Of a DNA stretch of 64,000 nt, positions 27,061 through 37,261 are shown one piece after another. The stretch covers positions 1 to 64,000 of the forward strand of contig NZ_BSTS01000020.1 in the NCBI RefSeq assembly GCF_030269665.1. The letters are read 5' to 3'. Position 1 is the stretch's first letter, and each line of letters starts with the position of its first letter. The DNA comes from Actinomycetospora sp. NBRC 106375 (GTDB lineage Bacteria > Actinomycetota > Actinomycetes > Mycobacteriales > Pseudonocardiaceae). Both the position numbers and the translations under genes were made by a program. Under the pieces are notes generated by a model, which searched no databases, was not told the DNA's origin, and saw only the letters and a list, made by a program, of their open reading frames with translations.

Positions 27061-27756
27061 CTAGCGGCAGCTCACGCGCGCCGGCGCCGCGGCGGGGGCC
27101 GTCGAGATCGTCACCGAGCCCAGGAGCTGGGCGATGGCGGCCTCGACGTCCTCCTTCCAGTTGAAGCCGGTGTTCAGCTCGAAGCGCATCCGCGGCCAGT
27201 GCGGGTGCGGCTGGACGGTCTTGAAGCCCACGGCGCGCAGGAACGCGGCGGGCAGGATGCAGGTCGGGGTGCCCGCCTCGGTGCGGCCGTGGGCCTCCGC
27301 GCGGGCGCGCGCGGAGTCGTCGGCGAACGCCTCGACGGCCTTGACCCCGCGCCGCGTGAGGTCACGGACGACGTCCTGCACGAGCAGCCGGCCGATCCCC
27401 TCCCCGGCGAAGTCCGGCAGCACGTGCACGCCGCACAGGAGCACCGCGTCCGGCGAGACCGGAGCCGTCGGGAACGCCGCGGCACGCGGCACCACGGTCG
27501 GCGGGGCGAAGAACGCGAACCCGGCCGGCAGGCCCTCGACGTGGGCGATGCGCCCGCACGAGCCCCACTCGAGCAGGACCCCGGAGACCCAGGCCTCCTT
27601 CTCGAGCTCGACGGTGCCGAACTCCTCGGCCTGGTCGCTCAGGTGCGGGGGGAACTCCCAGTACACACAGCGGCGACACTGCTTGGGCAGCTCCTCGATG
27701 TTGTCGAGGGTGACCCCGACACAGCTCCGCGACACGCGTTCCGCCTTCCCCGACAT
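27061..27756 (-). CDS. GNAT family N-acetyltransferase
   Basis: 231 residues. An N-terminal CRRCVYWE motif with a pair of cysteines is followed by the GNAT core. The acetyl-CoA loop reads LPDFAGEGIGRLLVQDVV. The late block AAFLRAVGFKTVQPHPHWPRMRFEL is typical of the Rv3916c-type protein found next to parB in related genomes. The substrate is not known. It converges on cwlM, from which it is separated by 35 bp. Confidence 0.85.
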   Translation of the reverse strand: MSGKAERVSRSCVGVTLDNIEELPKQCRRCVYWEFPPHLSDQAEEFGTVELEKEAWVSGVLLEWGSCGRIAHVEGLPAGFAFFAPPTVVPRAAAFPTAPVSPDAVLLCGVHVLPDFAGEGIGRLLVQDVVRDLTRRGVKAVEAFADDSARARAEAHGRTEAGTPTCILPAAFLRAVGFKTVQPHPHWPRMRFELNTGFNWKEDVEAAIAQLLGSVTISTAPAAAPARVSCR

Positions 27757-27930
27757 CCGGACGCCGAGAGGATAGTGTCCCGGCCTTTCTCGGCGCCCGG
27801 CCCGGGTCGCCCGAGTGGACGAACGGTCTCCCTCGACCGCCGAATCGACCCTCGATCGTGGTGACCCGAGGTGAGCGTGCTCTCCGTCGATCTCAGGGCG
27901 CCTCCAGATCGACGCTGCGGGCTCCGGAGA

Positions 27931-29049
27931 TCAGTCCCGGGGTGATGGGCCCGAGGACGGGTCCCGTCCCATCAGCTGCGCGATGCGCTCCAGATCGTCG
28001 ACCGAGCCGAACTCGACGACGATCCGGCCCTTGCGCTGACCGAGCTCGACCTTGACGCGGGTGTCGAACTGGTCCGACAGCCGCTCGGCCAGATCCTGGA
28101 GGCCGGGAGCGTGCATCGGCTTGCGCGCCGGTGCCCGCTTCGTCGCGTTCGTGGCGCCGCCGCGCGCGAGGGTCACCGCCTCCTCCGCGGCCCGGACCGA
28201 CAGGCCCTCGGCGACGATGCGGGCCGCGAGCTCCTCCTGGGTGCCGGGATCGTCGAGCCCGAGCAGCGCCCGGGCATGCCCGGCCGAGAGGACGCCGGCC
28301 GCGACCCGGCGCTGCACCGCGACGGGCAGCTTCATCAGCCGGATCGTGTTGGTGATGGCCGGGCGGCTCCGCCCGATCCGGTCCGCGAGCTGCTCGTGCG
28401 TCACGTCGAACTCGGTCAGCAGCTGCTGGTAGGCGGCCGCCTCCTCGAGCGGGTTGAGCTGGACGCGGTGGATGTTCTCGAGCAGCGCGTCGCGCAGCAG
28501 GGCGTCGTCGGTGGTCTGCCGGACGATCGCCGGGATGTGCTCGAGGCCCACCCGCTGCGCCGCGCGCCACCGCCGTTCGCCCATGACGAGCTCGTGGGTC
28601 AGCGGCGGTCCGCCGTCGACACCCGGCTCGGGCCCGGGGAGCTCGCGCACGACGATCGGCTGCAGGAGACCGAACTCCCGCACCGAGTGCTCGAGCTCGC
28701 CCAGCGACTCCTCGTCGAAGACGGTGCGGGGCTGGCGGGGGTTGGGGCGGATCCCGTCGAGCCGCACCTCGCGGTAGACAGCGCCGGCGACCTCGCCCGA
28801 CGGCTCGGGAGCGGTCGTCGCGCCGTTCGTCGTGGCCGCGTGGTCCCCGTGGCCGCCGTGCTCCCCGTGGTTCCCGGCCGGGGCGGCGGTGCTCTCGGTG
28901 CGGCGCGCCCCGAACACGACGTCGGCCGCCTGGTTGCCCAGCCCGTGACGCGACGGCGCTGCTGCCCCGTCGGTCTCCGGAGGTCCCGTGGGGATCAGGG
29001 CGGCGAGCCCGCGCCCCAGCCCGCCCCGCCGTTCGGTCCTCTCCGTCAT
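27931..29049 (-). CDS. parB: Chromosome partitioning protein ParB
   Basis: 372 residues. ParB binds parS, uses CTP to clamp and slide on DNA and marks the origin for ParA. The N-terminal [12 protein letters not shown] peptide is the ParA-contacting end. The CTP site shows GERRWRAAQ and [14 protein letters not shown], and the helix-turn-helix reads [28 protein letters not shown] low-complexity His/Gly-rich linker (about residues 55-80) separates the two. Its ATG overlaps the parA stop (ATGA), so the pair is translated together. Confidence 0.97.
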   Translation of the reverse strand: MTERTERRGGLGRGLAALIPTGPPETDGAAAPSRHGLGNQAADVVFGARRTESTAAPAGNHGEHGGHGDHAATTNGATTAPEPSGEVAGAVYREVRLDGIRPNPRQPRTVFDEESLGELEHSVREFGLLQPIVVRELPGPEPGVDGGPPLTHELVMGERRWRAAQRVGLEHIPAIVRQTTDDALLRDALLENIHRVQLNPLEEAAAYQQLLTEFDVTHEQLADRIGRSRPAITNTIRLMKLPVAVQRRVAAGVLSAGHARALLGLDDPGTQEELAARIVAEGLSVRAAEEAVTLARGGATNATKRAPARKPMHAPGLQDLAERLSDQFDTRVKVELGQRKGRIVVEFGSVDDLERIAQLMGRDPSSGPSPRD

Positions 29050-30101
29050 CGTGCTCCCTCGCCCTCGGGCTGGCGCCGCACGATCGTGCGGGCGGCGAAC
29101 TCCCGGGCCGCGTCGAGGTAGCTCATCGCTCCCCGGGAGCCCGGGTCGTAGGTGAGGACGGTCTGGCCGAAGCCGGGCGCCTCCGAGACCTTCACGCTGC
29201 GCGGGATGACGGTCCGCAGGACCACGTCACCGAAGTGGTTGCGGACCTCGGAGGTGACCTGGTCGGCGAGCTTGGTGCGCCCGTCGTACATGGTCAGCAG
29301 GATCGTCGACACGTGGAGCCCGGGGTTGAGGTGCGACTGCACCAGGGCGATGTTGTTGAGCAGCTGGCTCAGCCCCTCCAACGCGTAGTACTCGCACTGG
29401 ATCGGGATGAGCACCTCGGGCGCCGCCACCATCGCGTTGAGCGTGAGCAGACCGAGCGACGGTGGGCAGTCGATGACGACGTAGTCGACGTCGAGCCGGT
29501 CGAGCGCGTCGGTGGTCAGAGCGTTCTTGAGGCGGGACTCGCGGTTGAGCATCGAGACGAGCTCGATCTCGGACCCGGCGAGGTCGATGGTCGCGGGCAC
29601 GCAGAGGAGGTCGTCCGAGCGCTCGCAGACCGCGGCCGCCTGGTCGATCGTCAGCTCGCCGAGGAGCACCTCGTAGATCGAGGGCGTCCCGCTGCGGTGG
29701 TCGACGCCGAGCGCGGTGCTGGCGTTGCCCTGCGGGTCGAGATCGACGACCAGCACCCGGGCGCCGTGCAGCGCCAGGGCCGCGGCGAGGTTGACCGCGC
29801 TCGTCGTCTTGCCGACGCCGCCCTTCTGGTTGGCGACGGTGATGATGCGCCGCTCGGTGGGCCGCGGGAGGCGGTGGTCCTCGGGATGCAGGACCCGCGC
29901 GGCCCGTGCGGCCTCCTCGGCGATCGGCGTCATGCCCTCGTCGCCGTCCGGGTAGAGCACCTCACCGGCACCGAGGACGCCGGCGCCGACACTGGCCGCC
30001 GCGTCACTGACCGCCTCGCGCACCTTCTCGGCGGACGGCCGGTCGGCGGCGGCTGTTCCACGTGGAACAGAGCGGCTAGGCGTCGTCGGTCGATCGGTCA
30101 C
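29046..30101 (-). CDS. parA: Chromosome partitioning ATPase ParA
   Basis: 351 residues from the chosen start. The deviant Walker A box is [15 protein letters not shown] (about residues 91-105), and Walker B reads [11 protein letters not shown]. ParA binds DNA non-specifically and moves the ParB-parS complex. The GTG at 30101 is preferred because AGGAAGG lies eight bases upstream; a longer start at 30164 would overlap rsmG by 89 bp. With the chosen start the overlap with the rsmG end is 26 bp. A perfect parS site lies inside the coding sequence at codons for SVPRGT. Confidence 0.96.
   Translation of the reverse strand: MTDRPTTPSRSVPRGTAAADRPSAEKVREAVSDAAASVGAGVLGAGEVLYPDGDEGMTPIAEEAARAARVLHPEDHRLPRPTERRIITVANQKGGVGKTTSAVNLAAALALHGARVLVVDLDPQGNASTALGVDHRSGTPSIYEVLLGELTIDQAAAVCERSDDLLCVPATIDLAGSEIELVSMLNRESRLKNALTTDALDRLDVDYVVIDCPPSLGLLTLNAMVAAPEVLIPIQCEYYALEGLSQLLNNIALVQSHLNPGLHVSTILLTMYDGRTKLADQVTSEVRNHFGDVVLRTVIPRSVKVSEAPGFGQTVLTYDPGSRGAMSYLDAAREFAARTIVRRQPEGEGAR
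30054..30069. promoter_or_regulatory. parS site 1 (perfect, inside parA)
   Basis: TGTTCCACGTGGAACA is a perfect 16-bp palindrome differing from the general bacterial parS core only by the GTTCC/GGAAC form seen in actinobacteria. It is a ParB nucleation site about 7.5 kb from oriC. It is encoded within the first codons of parA, so ParB bound here could also repress parAB. Confidence 0.93.
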
Positions 30102-30873
30102 GGGCACGATCCTTCCTGCCGCGGGCGCGGCGTCCGGAACCGGGGGAGGGGCCGCGTCGCTCACTCCGACTTACCAGCACGACGGACGTCGCCGCGTCTC
30201 CCACGCCGCAACGCACCACCCGGGGTTCGTCCCCGCCCGCCGCGCGAATCTGTTTGAGGTCACGCGCCACCTCGTCGGCGGCGCTCGCGCCCTTCATCGC
30301 CGCCAGCGTCCCACCCGGGCGGACCAGAGGCAGCGTCCATGTGACGAGACGCCCCATCGGGGCCACCGCCCGCGCGGTGACGACGTCGCTCTCCCCGCAC
30401 CGGCGACGCGCCTCCCGCTCCTCGGCCCGTCCCCGCACGACAGCGACGTCGAGATCCAGCTCCGCCACCACCCGCTCCAGCCACGCGACGCGACGGGCCA
30501 TCGGCTCGAGCAGCGTCACCGTGAGATCGGGTCGCGCGAGAGCCAGCGGGATACCGGGCAGGCCCGCACCGGAACCGACGTCGACCACGGTCGCGTCGGC
30601 GGGCAGCACCTCGCCGACCGCCGCGCTGTTGAGGACGTGGCGGTCCCAGAGCCGCGGCAGCTCGCGCGGTCCGATGACTCCTTGCTCGAGCCCCGGCCCG
30701 GCGAGCAGGGCGACGTAGCGCTCGGCGGACGCCAGCCGGGCGCCGAAGACGGCTGCGGCCTCGCTCGGTGTCGGCGGGACGGCGGTCGTCGCGGCGGTCG
30801 CCTCGGCGGTGACCTCGGCGGTGACCTCCGCGCCGCCGGGCCCTTCCACGGGCTCGCCGTGCGTGGTGCTCAT
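30076..30873 (-). CDS. rsmG: 16S rRNA (guanine-527-N7)-methyltransferase RsmG
   Basis: 265 residues. The S-adenosylmethionine site reads VVDVGSGAGLPGIPLA, preceded by LPRLWDRHVLNSAAVG, both RsmG hallmarks. VVTARAVAPMGRLVTW follows. It methylates G527 of 16S rRNA; loss gives low-level streptomycin resistance in many bacteria. The N-terminal 40 residues are extra and low in complexity. The C-terminus adds a basic tail. A parS site lies directly before the start codon. Confidence 0.95.
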   Translation of the reverse strand: MSTTHGEPVEGPGGAEVTAEVTAEATAATTAVPPTPSEAAAVFGARLASAERYVALLAGPGLEQGVIGPRELPRLWDRHVLNSAAVGEVLPADATVVDVGSGAGLPGIPLALARPDLTVTLLEPMARRVAWLERVVAELDLDVAVVRGRAEEREARRRCGESDVVTARAVAPMGRLVTWTLPLVRPGGTLAAMKGASAADEVARDLKQIRAAGGDEPRVVRCGVGDAATSVVLVSRSERRGPSPGSGRRARGRKDRARDRSTDDA

Positions 30874-30878
30874 CGTCG

Positions 30879-30894
30879 TGTTCCACGTGGAACC
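30879..30894. promoter_or_regulatory. parS site 2 (upstream of rsmG)
   Basis: GTTCCACGTGGAAC at 30880-30893 is a perfect 14-bp parS core. It sits six bases upstream of the rsmG ATG, where a ribosome binding site would normally be. ParB binding could affect rsmG-parAB expression. Confidence 0.9.
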
Positions 30895-30949
30895 GGAACG
30901 CCCGGGACCCTCGCGGGGAGCGCCGGGACCGGAGCCGCGGGCACCGTGA

Positions 30950-31522
30950 TCAGCCCGCCGGGTGGACCACGACGCGGCGGCGGGGCTCCTCGCCCTCGCT
31001 CTCGCTCCGCACGCCACCGACCGCCGCCACCGCGTCGTGCACGATCTTGCGCTCGAACGGGGTCATCGGGCGGAGCTTCTGGAGGTGCCCGGTGTCCTTG
31101 GCCTCCTGGGCGGCCTGGCGCCCGAGGTCGGTGAGCTCGGAGCGGCGCTGCGAGCGCCAGCCGGCGACGTCGAGCATCAGCCGGTTGCGCGACCCGGTCG
31201 ACTGCTGCACCGCGAGCCGCGTCAGCTCCTGGAGCGCCTCGAGGACGTCACCGCGGGCGCCGACCAGCTTCTCGAGGTCCTTGCCCCCGTCCACGCTCAC
31301 GACGGCGCGGCCGGCCTCCACGTCGAGGTCGATGTCCCCGTCGAAGTCGAGGATGTCGAGCAACCGCTCCAGGTAGTCGCCCGCGATGTCGCCCTCGCGG
31401 ACGAGCTGGTCCTCGGAGCTGCGCTCCGCGCGCGACGCGTCCTCCGGGGGCGCGCCCGACCCGGACGTCTCCGCCGACTCGACCGTGCCTGCCTCGTCCT
31501 GCGACGCCACCGTCTCCGACAC
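30950..31522 (-). CDS. khpB: KhpB/Jag RNA-binding protein (KH and R3H domains)
   Basis: 190 residues. After an acidic N-terminal tail, a KH domain spans about residues 70-135 (VSVDGGKDLEKLVGARGDVLEALQ is split by the GxxG-like loop) and an R3H domain ends the protein (LRPMTPFERKIVHDAVAA). Jag-type proteins bind RNA and work with KhpA in cell-shape control. It is read after yidC in the conserved order. AGGAG precedes the GTG at 31522. Confidence 0.92.
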   Translation of the reverse strand: MSETVASQDEAGTVESAETSGSGAPPEDASRAERSSEDQLVREGDIAGDYLERLLDILDFDGDIDLDVEAGRAVVSVDGGKDLEKLVGARGDVLEALQELTRLAVQQSTGSRNRLMLDVAGWRSQRRSELTDLGRQAAQEAKDTGHLQKLRPMTPFERKIVHDAVAAVGGVRSESEGEEPRRRVVVHPAG

Positions 31523-31692
31523 GTCGTCTCCTTCCGCCCGGCCCCGTCACGGGGCCTGTCTGGCACGCGCCGCGCCACCGTCGCGGGCGTGCGGGTCCGT
31601 GGTCCCGGTCCGCGCTGCGGGGGATCGCGCGCGGCCACCGGAGGGCCCGCCCCGGCCGGGCGCCCGCAGGGGGCCGCCGGCCGGTCGGCGGG

Positions 31693-32994
31693 CTACTTCT
31701 TCTTCTTGTTCGGCCGCTTGCCCTGACCGGACGACGCCAGCTGACCGCCCTTGCCGCCCGCGCCCTTGCCGGACCCGTTCGACCCGCCGGAGCCGTTGCC
31801 GTTGGCGCCGTTCGCGCCGCCTCCGCCGTTGCCCCGGGCGACCTTGCCGGGCGTGGGGTTGCCCGAGCCCTGGCGGGCGTTGCCCGACCGCGCGGGGCCG
31901 ACCTTGCCCGGGGCCCGGCGCCCGCCGTTGCCGCTGTTGCCGGAGCCGCCCTTCTTCCCGCCGCCCGACTTCGCGCCCTTCCCGGCGCCGCCGGTGGTGC
32001 CGCCCGTGGTCGCGGGCGTCCCGGCCCCGTCCGGCTCCTGCGCCTCGGCGACCTCTGCCACGTCGACCGCGTCCTCGTCCACCGCCACGTCGGCGGCGGC
32101 GCGCTGGGGCTTCTGACCCGGCTGCGGCTTCTGGCCCGTCTGCGGCTTCTGGCCCGGCTTCGGCGCGAGGGCGTCACGCTGCTCGCGGGCCTGCTCGCGC
32201 TTCTCCTCCTCCTCGCGGGCGATCTTGCGGTAGATGAGGAACTGCTGGCCGAGCGTCCAGGTGTTCTGGCTCAGGAAGTAGATGAGGATCGCGATCGGGA
32301 AGAAGGCACCGAAGACCAGCAGGCCGATGGGGAACAGCCACATCGTGATCTTGCCCATGATCGCGGCCTGCGGGTTCGCTGCGGCGGCCGGGCTCTGGTG
32401 CTGCTGGGAGACGCGCGCGGTGAAGTGGGTCGCGATGGCCGCCAGGATCATCAGCGGCAGCGCCACGGGCACGACGTGGGCCTGGAAGTCGCCGAAGTTG
32501 AACGAGATGTGGCCCAGCTGCTGCATGCCGCCGGCGATCGCCTCGTTCAGCTTCACGCCGAAGATGTCGGCGTTGTTGAACGACTCGATGTCGGCCCGGT
32601 CGAAGACGTAGTTGTAGGGGAAGTTCGGCTGGAAACCCTTGAGCACGTGGAACAGGCCGATGAAGACCGGCAGCTGCACCAGCAGCGGGAGGCAGCCGCC
32701 GAGGGGGTTGACCCCGTGCTCCTTCTGGAGCTTCTGCATCTCCTCGGCGAGCTTCTGCCGGTCGTTCTTGTACTTCTCCTGCAGCTTCTTGATCTGCGGC
32801 TGGAACTCCTGCATCTTGCGCATCGAGCGCACCTGGCTGATGAACGGCTTGATCAGCAGGGAGCGCAGCGTGAAGACGAGGAAGATGACCGAGAGCGCCC
32901 AGCCGAAGCCGTTGGCGGGCCCGAGGACGAAGCCGAACACCTCGTGCCAGAACCACATGATGGCCGACACGGGGTAGTAGATGAAGTTCAGCAC
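31693..32994 (-). CDS. yidC: Membrane protein insertase YidC
   Basis: 433 residues. The first helix ([19 protein letters not shown]) is followed by a coiled amphipathic hairpin ([19 protein letters not shown]) and the [20 protein letters not shown] block, the hallmark of the YidC/Oxa1 core. Five core helices are visible. The tail after residue 285 is long, basic and glycine-rich, with a run of three QKPQ repeats, and ends in KKKK; it may contact ribosomes. The GTG at 32994 has GAGGAG upstream and overlaps the yidD end by 7 bp. Confidence 0.96.
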   Translation of the reverse strand: MLNFIYYPVSAIMWFWHEVFGFVLGPANGFGWALSVIFLVFTLRSLLIKPFISQVRSMRKMQEFQPQIKKLQEKYKNDRQKLAEEMQKLQKEHGVNPLGGCLPLLVQLPVFIGLFHVLKGFQPNFPYNYVFDRADIESFNNADIFGVKLNEAIAGGMQQLGHISFNFGDFQAHVVPVALPLMILAAIATHFTARVSQQHQSPAAAANPQAAIMGKITMWLFPIGLLVFGAFFPIAILIYFLSQNTWTLGQQFLIYRKIAREEEEKREQAREQRDALAPKPGQKPQTGQKPQPGQKPQRAAADVAVDEDAVDVAEVAEAQEPDGAGTPATTGGTTGGAGKGAKSGGGKKGGSGNSGNGGRRAPGKVGPARSGNARQGSGNPTPGKVARGNGGGGANGANGNGSGGSNGSGKGAGGKGGQLASSGQGKRPNKKKK

Positions 32995-33431
32995 GTCTCT
33001 CGCTCCTCGGTGTGGGGGCCGTCGGCCCCCGGGTCGGCGGTGCGGCGGGGCCACCCGCACCACGTCCGGTCGCCGCGCGGCGGGACCGGGTCCAGGCCTC
33101 CAGGGTGCCAGGGAGCGCACTTGGCCACCCTGACCAGGGTCAGCCCCGTGCCGATCACGACACCGTGCACGCGCAGCGACCCGATCGCGTAGGCGCTGCA
33201 GCTGGGGTAGAAGCGGCACGAGGGACCGAACAGCGGGGAGATCCAGCGCTGGTAGAACCGCAGCACGGCGACGAGCGCGCGGACCGCGGGGGAGCGCCGC
33301 TCACCGTCGGGTGCGCCCGCAGGCGTGGGTCCGGGCGCCGGGGGCTCGGATGCCGGCGGCCCGGGTGCCGGCGGCCCGGCCGTCGCGGACGGATCGCCCG
33401 ACGCGGCGTGCACCGGTGCTCGGTCCTCCAC
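32988..33431 (-). CDS. yidD: Membrane protein insertion efficiency factor YidD
   Basis: 147 residues. The family core is complete: [31 protein letters not shown], with its two cysteine pairs, then HPGGLDPVP. It assists YidC-dependent insertion. The N-terminal 45 residues are low-complexity Pro/Ala sequence. The GTG at 33431 is chosen because GAGGAGGA lies nine bases upstream. In related genomes yidD follows rnpA directly, but here a methyltransferase gene on the other strand lies between them. Confidence 0.93.
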   Translation of the reverse strand: MEDRAPVHAASGDPSATAGPPAPGPPASEPPAPGPTPAGAPDGERRSPAVRALVAVLRFYQRWISPLFGPSCRFYPSCSAYAIGSLRVHGVVIGTGLTLVRVAKCAPWHPGGLDPVPPRGDRTWCGWPRRTADPGADGPHTEERETC

Positions 33432-33593
33432 CGATGCCGTCCTCCTCGTCGGGGCCCGGGCGGCGCGCACCCCGCCCGCCGTCGGTGCCGTGGGCCCCGG
33501 TCGTCGGTTCCATGGTGCCCGTCGTCGCGCCCGGAAGCGACCGCCCACGGGGTCGGGCCGGGCGGCCGACGGCGGGGTGGGACGATCAGTGCC

Positions 33594-34361
33594 GTGTCGA
33601 TCGACGGACACCCCGGCGGCCGGGGAGTCGGCGGGACCCGCCGATCGCAGGCCGTGCACCGCGTCCTCGCCGCCGCCGCCCGCCGGGGCACGGTGGTCGA
33701 GAAGGAGATCCTCGGTCTGCCGGATCTCGTCGGACCGGGCGACGTCTGCCTCGACGTCGGCGCCGAGTTCGGCCTCTACACCCACGTGCTCGCCGACCTC
33801 GTCGGGGCGAGCGGGGCGGTGCACAGTTTCGAGCCCCAGCGCGGGGCGCACCGGGCGCTGACCCTCGGGGTGCGGGCGGCCGGGCTGGACCACGTCCACC
33901 CGCACCGGCTCGCTCTCGGCGCGGCGCCGGGACGCCAGGAGCTCTCGGTGCCCCGACGGCGCGGCCTGCCGGTGCACGGTCGGGCGTACCTCACCGCCGG
34001 CGCGCGGGACGCCGGGCCCAACCGGGAGTTCGCCGGCCACCGGCTGGAGTCGGTCGCCGTGGACACGCTCGACGCCGTCGTCGCCGACCTGGGGCTCGCG
34101 CGGGTCGCGCTCGTGAAGGCGGACGTCGAGGGTGCGGAGGGCGCCCTGGTCGACGGGGCCGCCGCGACGCTCGCGACTCACCGGCCCCACCTCCTGCTGG
34201 AGATCGAGGACCGGCACACCAGCAAGTACGGGCTCGCGGCCGCCGACCTCTTCGACCGGCTCACCGGCGCGCTGGGGTACCGCGCGCACACGTGGTCGGC
34301 CGGCTGGCGGCCGGTGGCGGGGATCGTCGACACCGAGCGGAACTACCTGTTCAGTCCGTGA
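33594..34361 (+). CDS. FkbM family methyltransferase
   Basis: 255 residues. The S-adenosylmethionine site is [22 protein letters not shown], followed by [14 protein letters not shown]; the C-terminal half has [19 protein letters not shown] and LLLEIEDRH, both typical of the FkbM family. These enzymes O-methylate sugars, lipids or natural products; the substrate here is unknown. The gene is on the plus strand, opposite to its neighbours, and lies between yidD and rnpA, an order I know as uninterrupted elsewhere. Its last 11 bp overlap the rnpA end. GACGAT stands seven bases before the GTG, so the mRNA may be leaderless. Confidence 0.9.
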   Translation: MSIDGHPGGRGVGGTRRSQAVHRVLAAAARRGTVVEKEILGLPDLVGPGDVCLDVGAEFGLYTHVLADLVGASGAVHSFEPQRGAHRALTLGVRAAGLDHVHPHRLALGAAPGRQELSVPRRRGLPVHGRAYLTAGARDAGPNREFAGHRLESVAVDTLDAVVADLGLARVALVKADVEGAEGALVDGAAATLATHRPHLLLEIEDRHTSKYGLAAADLFDRLTGALGYRAHTWSAGWRPVAGIVDTERNYLFSP

Positions 34362-34704
34362 GCCGCAGGCGCGCGAGCGCCGCGTCGAGGTCGTCGCCGA
34401 GCTGTGCCGAGGTCGCGTCCGCCGCGGGCGGCTGAGCCCGCACCACCAGGTCGGTGCCCGCGGGCAGCGCCTCGAGACGCGGGCGCAGCAGGTGGCGCAG
34501 CCGCCGGCTCACCCGGTGCCGGGTCACGGCCGGTCCGACGCCGCGGCCGACCACCAGGCCCGCGCGGGCGGGACGGACCGGACGGTCGGTGGCCGGGGTC
34601 GCGACCGCGTGCACCACTAGGTGACGACGCCCCGCACGCCGACCGCCGCGCAGCACGCGGCGGAAGTCCTGGGGCCGGGTGATCCGGAGTTCGCGGGGGA
34701 GCAC
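34351..34704 (-). CDS. rnpA: Ribonuclease P protein component
   Basis: 117 residues from the chosen start. RnpA binds the RNase P RNA and helps process tRNA 5' ends. The start [20 protein letters not shown] matches the usual N-terminus, and the RNR-type motif reads [19 protein letters not shown] longer frame from 34740 exists; neither start has a clear ribosome binding site. It follows rpmH after a hairpin. Confidence 0.93.
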   Translation of the reverse strand: MLPRELRITRPQDFRRVLRGGRRAGRRHLVVHAVATPATDRPVRPARAGLVVGRGVGPAVTRHRVSRRLRHLLRPRLEALPAGTDLVVRAQPPAADATSAQLGDDLDAALARLRLTD

Positions 34705-34743
34705 GGTGGCGTGCGCCGGGCGCGGCGACCCTGCGGACACGAC

Positions 34744-34777
34744 GACGGGACCGCGTCCACGAAGGAGCGGTCCCGTC
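34744..34777 (-). terminator. Hairpin between rpmH and rnpA (likely attenuator)
   Basis: GACGGGACCGC and GCGGTCCCGTC form a perfect 11-bp stem around a 12-base loop. It sits 40 bp after rpmH and before rnpA. Partial termination here would give the higher level of L34 than of RnpA needed by the cell. Confidence 0.65.
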
Positions 34778-34815
34778 GGGAGAGCCGTGTCGCGCGGGAC
34801 GGACCCGCGGGCCGA

Positions 34816-34959
34816 CTAGGCGCTGATCTGCTCGCGGCCCTTGCGGCGGCGCGAGGCCAGCACCGCGCGGCCGGCGCGCGTCCGCATGCGCAGCCGGAAG
34901 CCGTGGGTCTTCGACCGCCGACGGTTGTTCGGCTGGAACGTGCGCTTGCCCTTGGCCAC
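34816..34959 (-). CDS. rpmH: Ribosomal protein L34
   Basis: 47 residues, the normal length. It reads [20 protein letters not shown], continues with [20 protein letters not shown] and ends GREQISA. It is a small basic protein of the large ribosomal subunit. The GTG at 34959 is the start. It is the first gene of the minus-strand rpmH-rnpA run and is divergent from dnaA. Confidence 0.97.
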   Translation of the reverse strand: MAKGKRTFQPNNRRRSKTHGFRLRMRTRAGRAVLASRRRKGREQISA

Positions 34960-35379
34960 TTTCGATGTCTCCTGCTCCGAGCGCGCAGTTGCGCGTGGGT
35001 GCCGACAGCCCCGTCCGGGCGCCGGATCCGGTCACGACCAGGGTAGCCGGTGCTCCCCCGCGGGGTCGCACCCCGGTCGCGTAGCACCACTCGATCGTCC
35101 GCCACCGCCGTCCGGGGGGAGGTTGTGGCCCGTGCTGGAGGCTTGTTAGCGTCCGTGCTCCCGTCGAGGACAGAGGACACGGGATCCCGGTCTCCCGGGC
35201 CGTGCCCGCCGAGCGGGACCGAGGCCGGGCGTCAGGGGGAGGACGCCCTCGTACCCGCGCGTCACCGTCCGCGCGATGTCGTGCACAGTTGTGGACAGAG
35301 CTGTGGACGCGCGCGTCCACGCGACGGTGCCGAGCGGCACGCACGGGCGGCCGCCGCAGGGGACGGAGGGGGGTACCGG
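34960..35379. promoter_or_regulatory. rpmH/dnaA divergent regulatory region with DnaA-box-like 9-mers
   Basis: 420 bp without a gene. A candidate dnaA promoter has TTGTGG at 35123-35128, an 18-base spacer and TAGCGT at 35147-35152. TGTGGACAG at 35290-35298 is close to the DnaA box (TGTGGACAA), and TGTGGACGC at 35302-35310 is a weaker match, so DnaA may regulate its own gene. TACCCT on the minus strand near 35046-35041 is a possible -10 element for rpmH. Confidence 0.6.
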
Positions 35380-37080
35380 ATGTCGGACCAGCTCTTCGAC
35401 CTCGACGAGACCTGGGGCCAGGTGGTCGCCGAGCTCACCGCGGGCTCGGCCGACGGCGCCTCGCTCTCCCCGCAGCAGCGGGCCTGGGTGCGCGTCACCC
35501 GGCCGCTCGGGCTCCTCGACGACACCGCCCTGCTCGCGGCGCCCAGCGAGTTCGCCAAGGAGGCCATCGAGCGGGCCCTGCGCGACCCGATCGTCGCCGC
35601 CCTCTCCCGCCACATCGGCCGTCCGGTCTCCCTGGCCGTCCGCGTCGACCACAGCGCCCGCCCCGCGCCGGAGGCCGGTCCGAGCACCGCCCCGCTGCCG
35701 CGCGCGACGCTGCCCGCCGAGGAGGGCGAGCACACCAACGGCGACGCCCGGGCCGACGGGCACCACGCGCACACGGGCCCCGACACCGGCTATCTCGCCG
35801 CCACGTCCTCGGCGGCGTCGCCGACGTCCTCGTACCGGGCCGAGGCGATCGCCGCGGCCGCCGGTGTCGGGCGGGTGACGCACAACCCCGATCCCGCGCA
35901 CCCCGAGGAACAGGTCGACGAGGTCGGCGACGGCCTCGCAGCGGTGCACGAGATCTGGGCACCCCGCGGCGGCCTCGGCGGGCCCGAGCCCGCCGGCGAG
36001 CTGCGCGACACCGGTCCGGACCCGGCCCGCGGCGCCCCGCGCTCGCAGACCCGGCTCAACGAGAAGTACACGTTCGACACGTTCGTCATCGGGGCCTCGA
36101 ACCGCTTCGCCCACGCCGCCGCGGTCGCGGTGTCCGAGGCGCCGGCCCGCGCGTACAACCCGCTGTTCGTCTGGGGCGACTCCGGGCTCGGCAAGACCCA
36201 CCTGCTCCACGCGGTCGGGCACTACGCCCAGCGCCTCTTCTCCGGGATGCGCGTGCGCTACGTGTCCACGGAGGAGTTCACCAACGACTTCATCAACTCG
36301 CTGCGCGACGACCGGAAGATCGCCTTCCAGCGCCGCTACCGCGACGTCGACGTGCTGCTGGTGGACGACATCCAGTTCCTGGAGGGCAAGGAAGGCACCC
36401 AGGAGGAGTTCTTCCACACCTTCAACACGCTGCACAACGCGAACAAGCAGATCGTCGTGTCGTCGGACCGGCCGCCCAAGCGCCTCGAGACGCTCGAGGA
36501 CCGGCTGCGCACCCGGTTCGAGTGGGGCCTGATCACCGACATCCAGCCCCCCGAGCTCGAGACCCGCATCGCGATCCTGCGCAAGAAGGCCGCCGGCGAG
36601 CGGATGGCCGCGCCGCCCGAGGTCCTCGAGTTCATCGCCGACCGCATCGAGCGCAACATCCGCGAGCTCGAGGGCGCCCTGATCCGCGTCACCGCCTTCG
36701 CGTCGCTCAACCGGCAGCCGATCGACCTGCAGCTCGCCGAGATCGTCCTGCGCGACCTCATCCCCGACTCCCGCCAGTCGGAGATCACCGCGCCGACGAT
36801 CATGGCGGTGACCGCCGAGTTCTACTCGGTGTCCATCGACGACCTCTGCGGCCCCGGCAAGACGAAGGCCCTCGCCCTGGCCCGCCAGATCGCGATGTAC
36901 CTCTGCCGCGAGCTCACCGACCTCTCCCTGCCCCGCATCGGGCAGACGTTCGGCAACCGCGACCACACCACGGTCATGCACGCGGACAAGAAGATCCGCA
37001 AGGAGATGGCCGAACGGCGCCGGACCTACGAGCAGGTCCAGGAGCTCACCGCGCGCATCAAGCAGCGCGCCCGCGGCTGA
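35380..37080 (+). CDS. dnaA: Chromosomal replication initiator protein DnaA
   Basis: 566 residues. Domain I covers about residues 1-90, and domain II is a long low-complexity linker (about 95-225). Domain III is the AAA+ core, with Walker [10 protein letters not shown] near residue 267 and Walker [10 protein letters not shown] near 325. Domain IV binds DnaA boxes and shows [15 protein letters not shown] near 527. The ATG at 35380 has GGACGGAGGGGGG upstream. DnaA melts oriC, which follows directly. Confidence 0.98.
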   Translation: MSDQLFDLDETWGQVVAELTAGSADGASLSPQQRAWVRVTRPLGLLDDTALLAAPSEFAKEAIERALRDPIVAALSRHIGRPVSLAVRVDHSARPAPEAGPSTAPLPRATLPAEEGEHTNGDARADGHHAHTGPDTGYLAATSSAASPTSSYRAEAIAAAAGVGRVTHNPDPAHPEEQVDEVGDGLAAVHEIWAPRGGLGGPEPAGELRDTGPDPARGAPRSQTRLNEKYTFDTFVIGASNRFAHAAAVAVSEAPARAYNPLFVWGDSGLGKTHLLHAVGHYAQRLFSGMRVRYVSTEEFTNDFINSLRDDRKIAFQRRYRDVDVLLVDDIQFLEGKEGTQEEFFHTFNTLHNANKQIVVSSDRPPKRLETLEDRLRTRFEWGLITDIQPPELETRIAILRKKAAGERMAAPPEVLEFIADRIERNIRELEGALIRVTAFASLNRQPIDLQLAEIVLRDLIPDSRQSEITAPTIMAVTAEFYSVSIDDLCGPGKTKALALARQIAMYLCRELTDLSLPRIGQTFGNRDHTTVMHADKKIRKEMAERRRTYEQVQELTARIKQRARG

Positions 37081-37130
37081 CGGCCCCCTCCACCCCGCGC
37101 GCCCGCCCTCGCCCGGGGCGCGCCAGGTGG

Positions 37131-37188
37131 ATGTAGCGAACGCGCTGTTCGCTGCTTCTATGCGCGCGAAGTCCCCGTTCGCGACGAC
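37131..37188. repeat. Imperfect long hairpin after dnaA
   Basis: AGCGAAC, loop GCGCT and GTTCGCT form a perfect 7-bp hairpin at 37135-37153. A larger imperfect fold pairs GCGAACG at the left with CGTTCGC near 37182. The TGC-loop-GC centre resembles the hairpins at 4316 and 37262. It may end dnaA transcription. Confidence 0.5.
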
Positions 37189-37261
37189 CGCGCCCACCGC
37201 GACGCACACCGCGACGCACACCGCGACGCCCGGTGCGGCGCACGCGGCCCCGCACGAGGAC

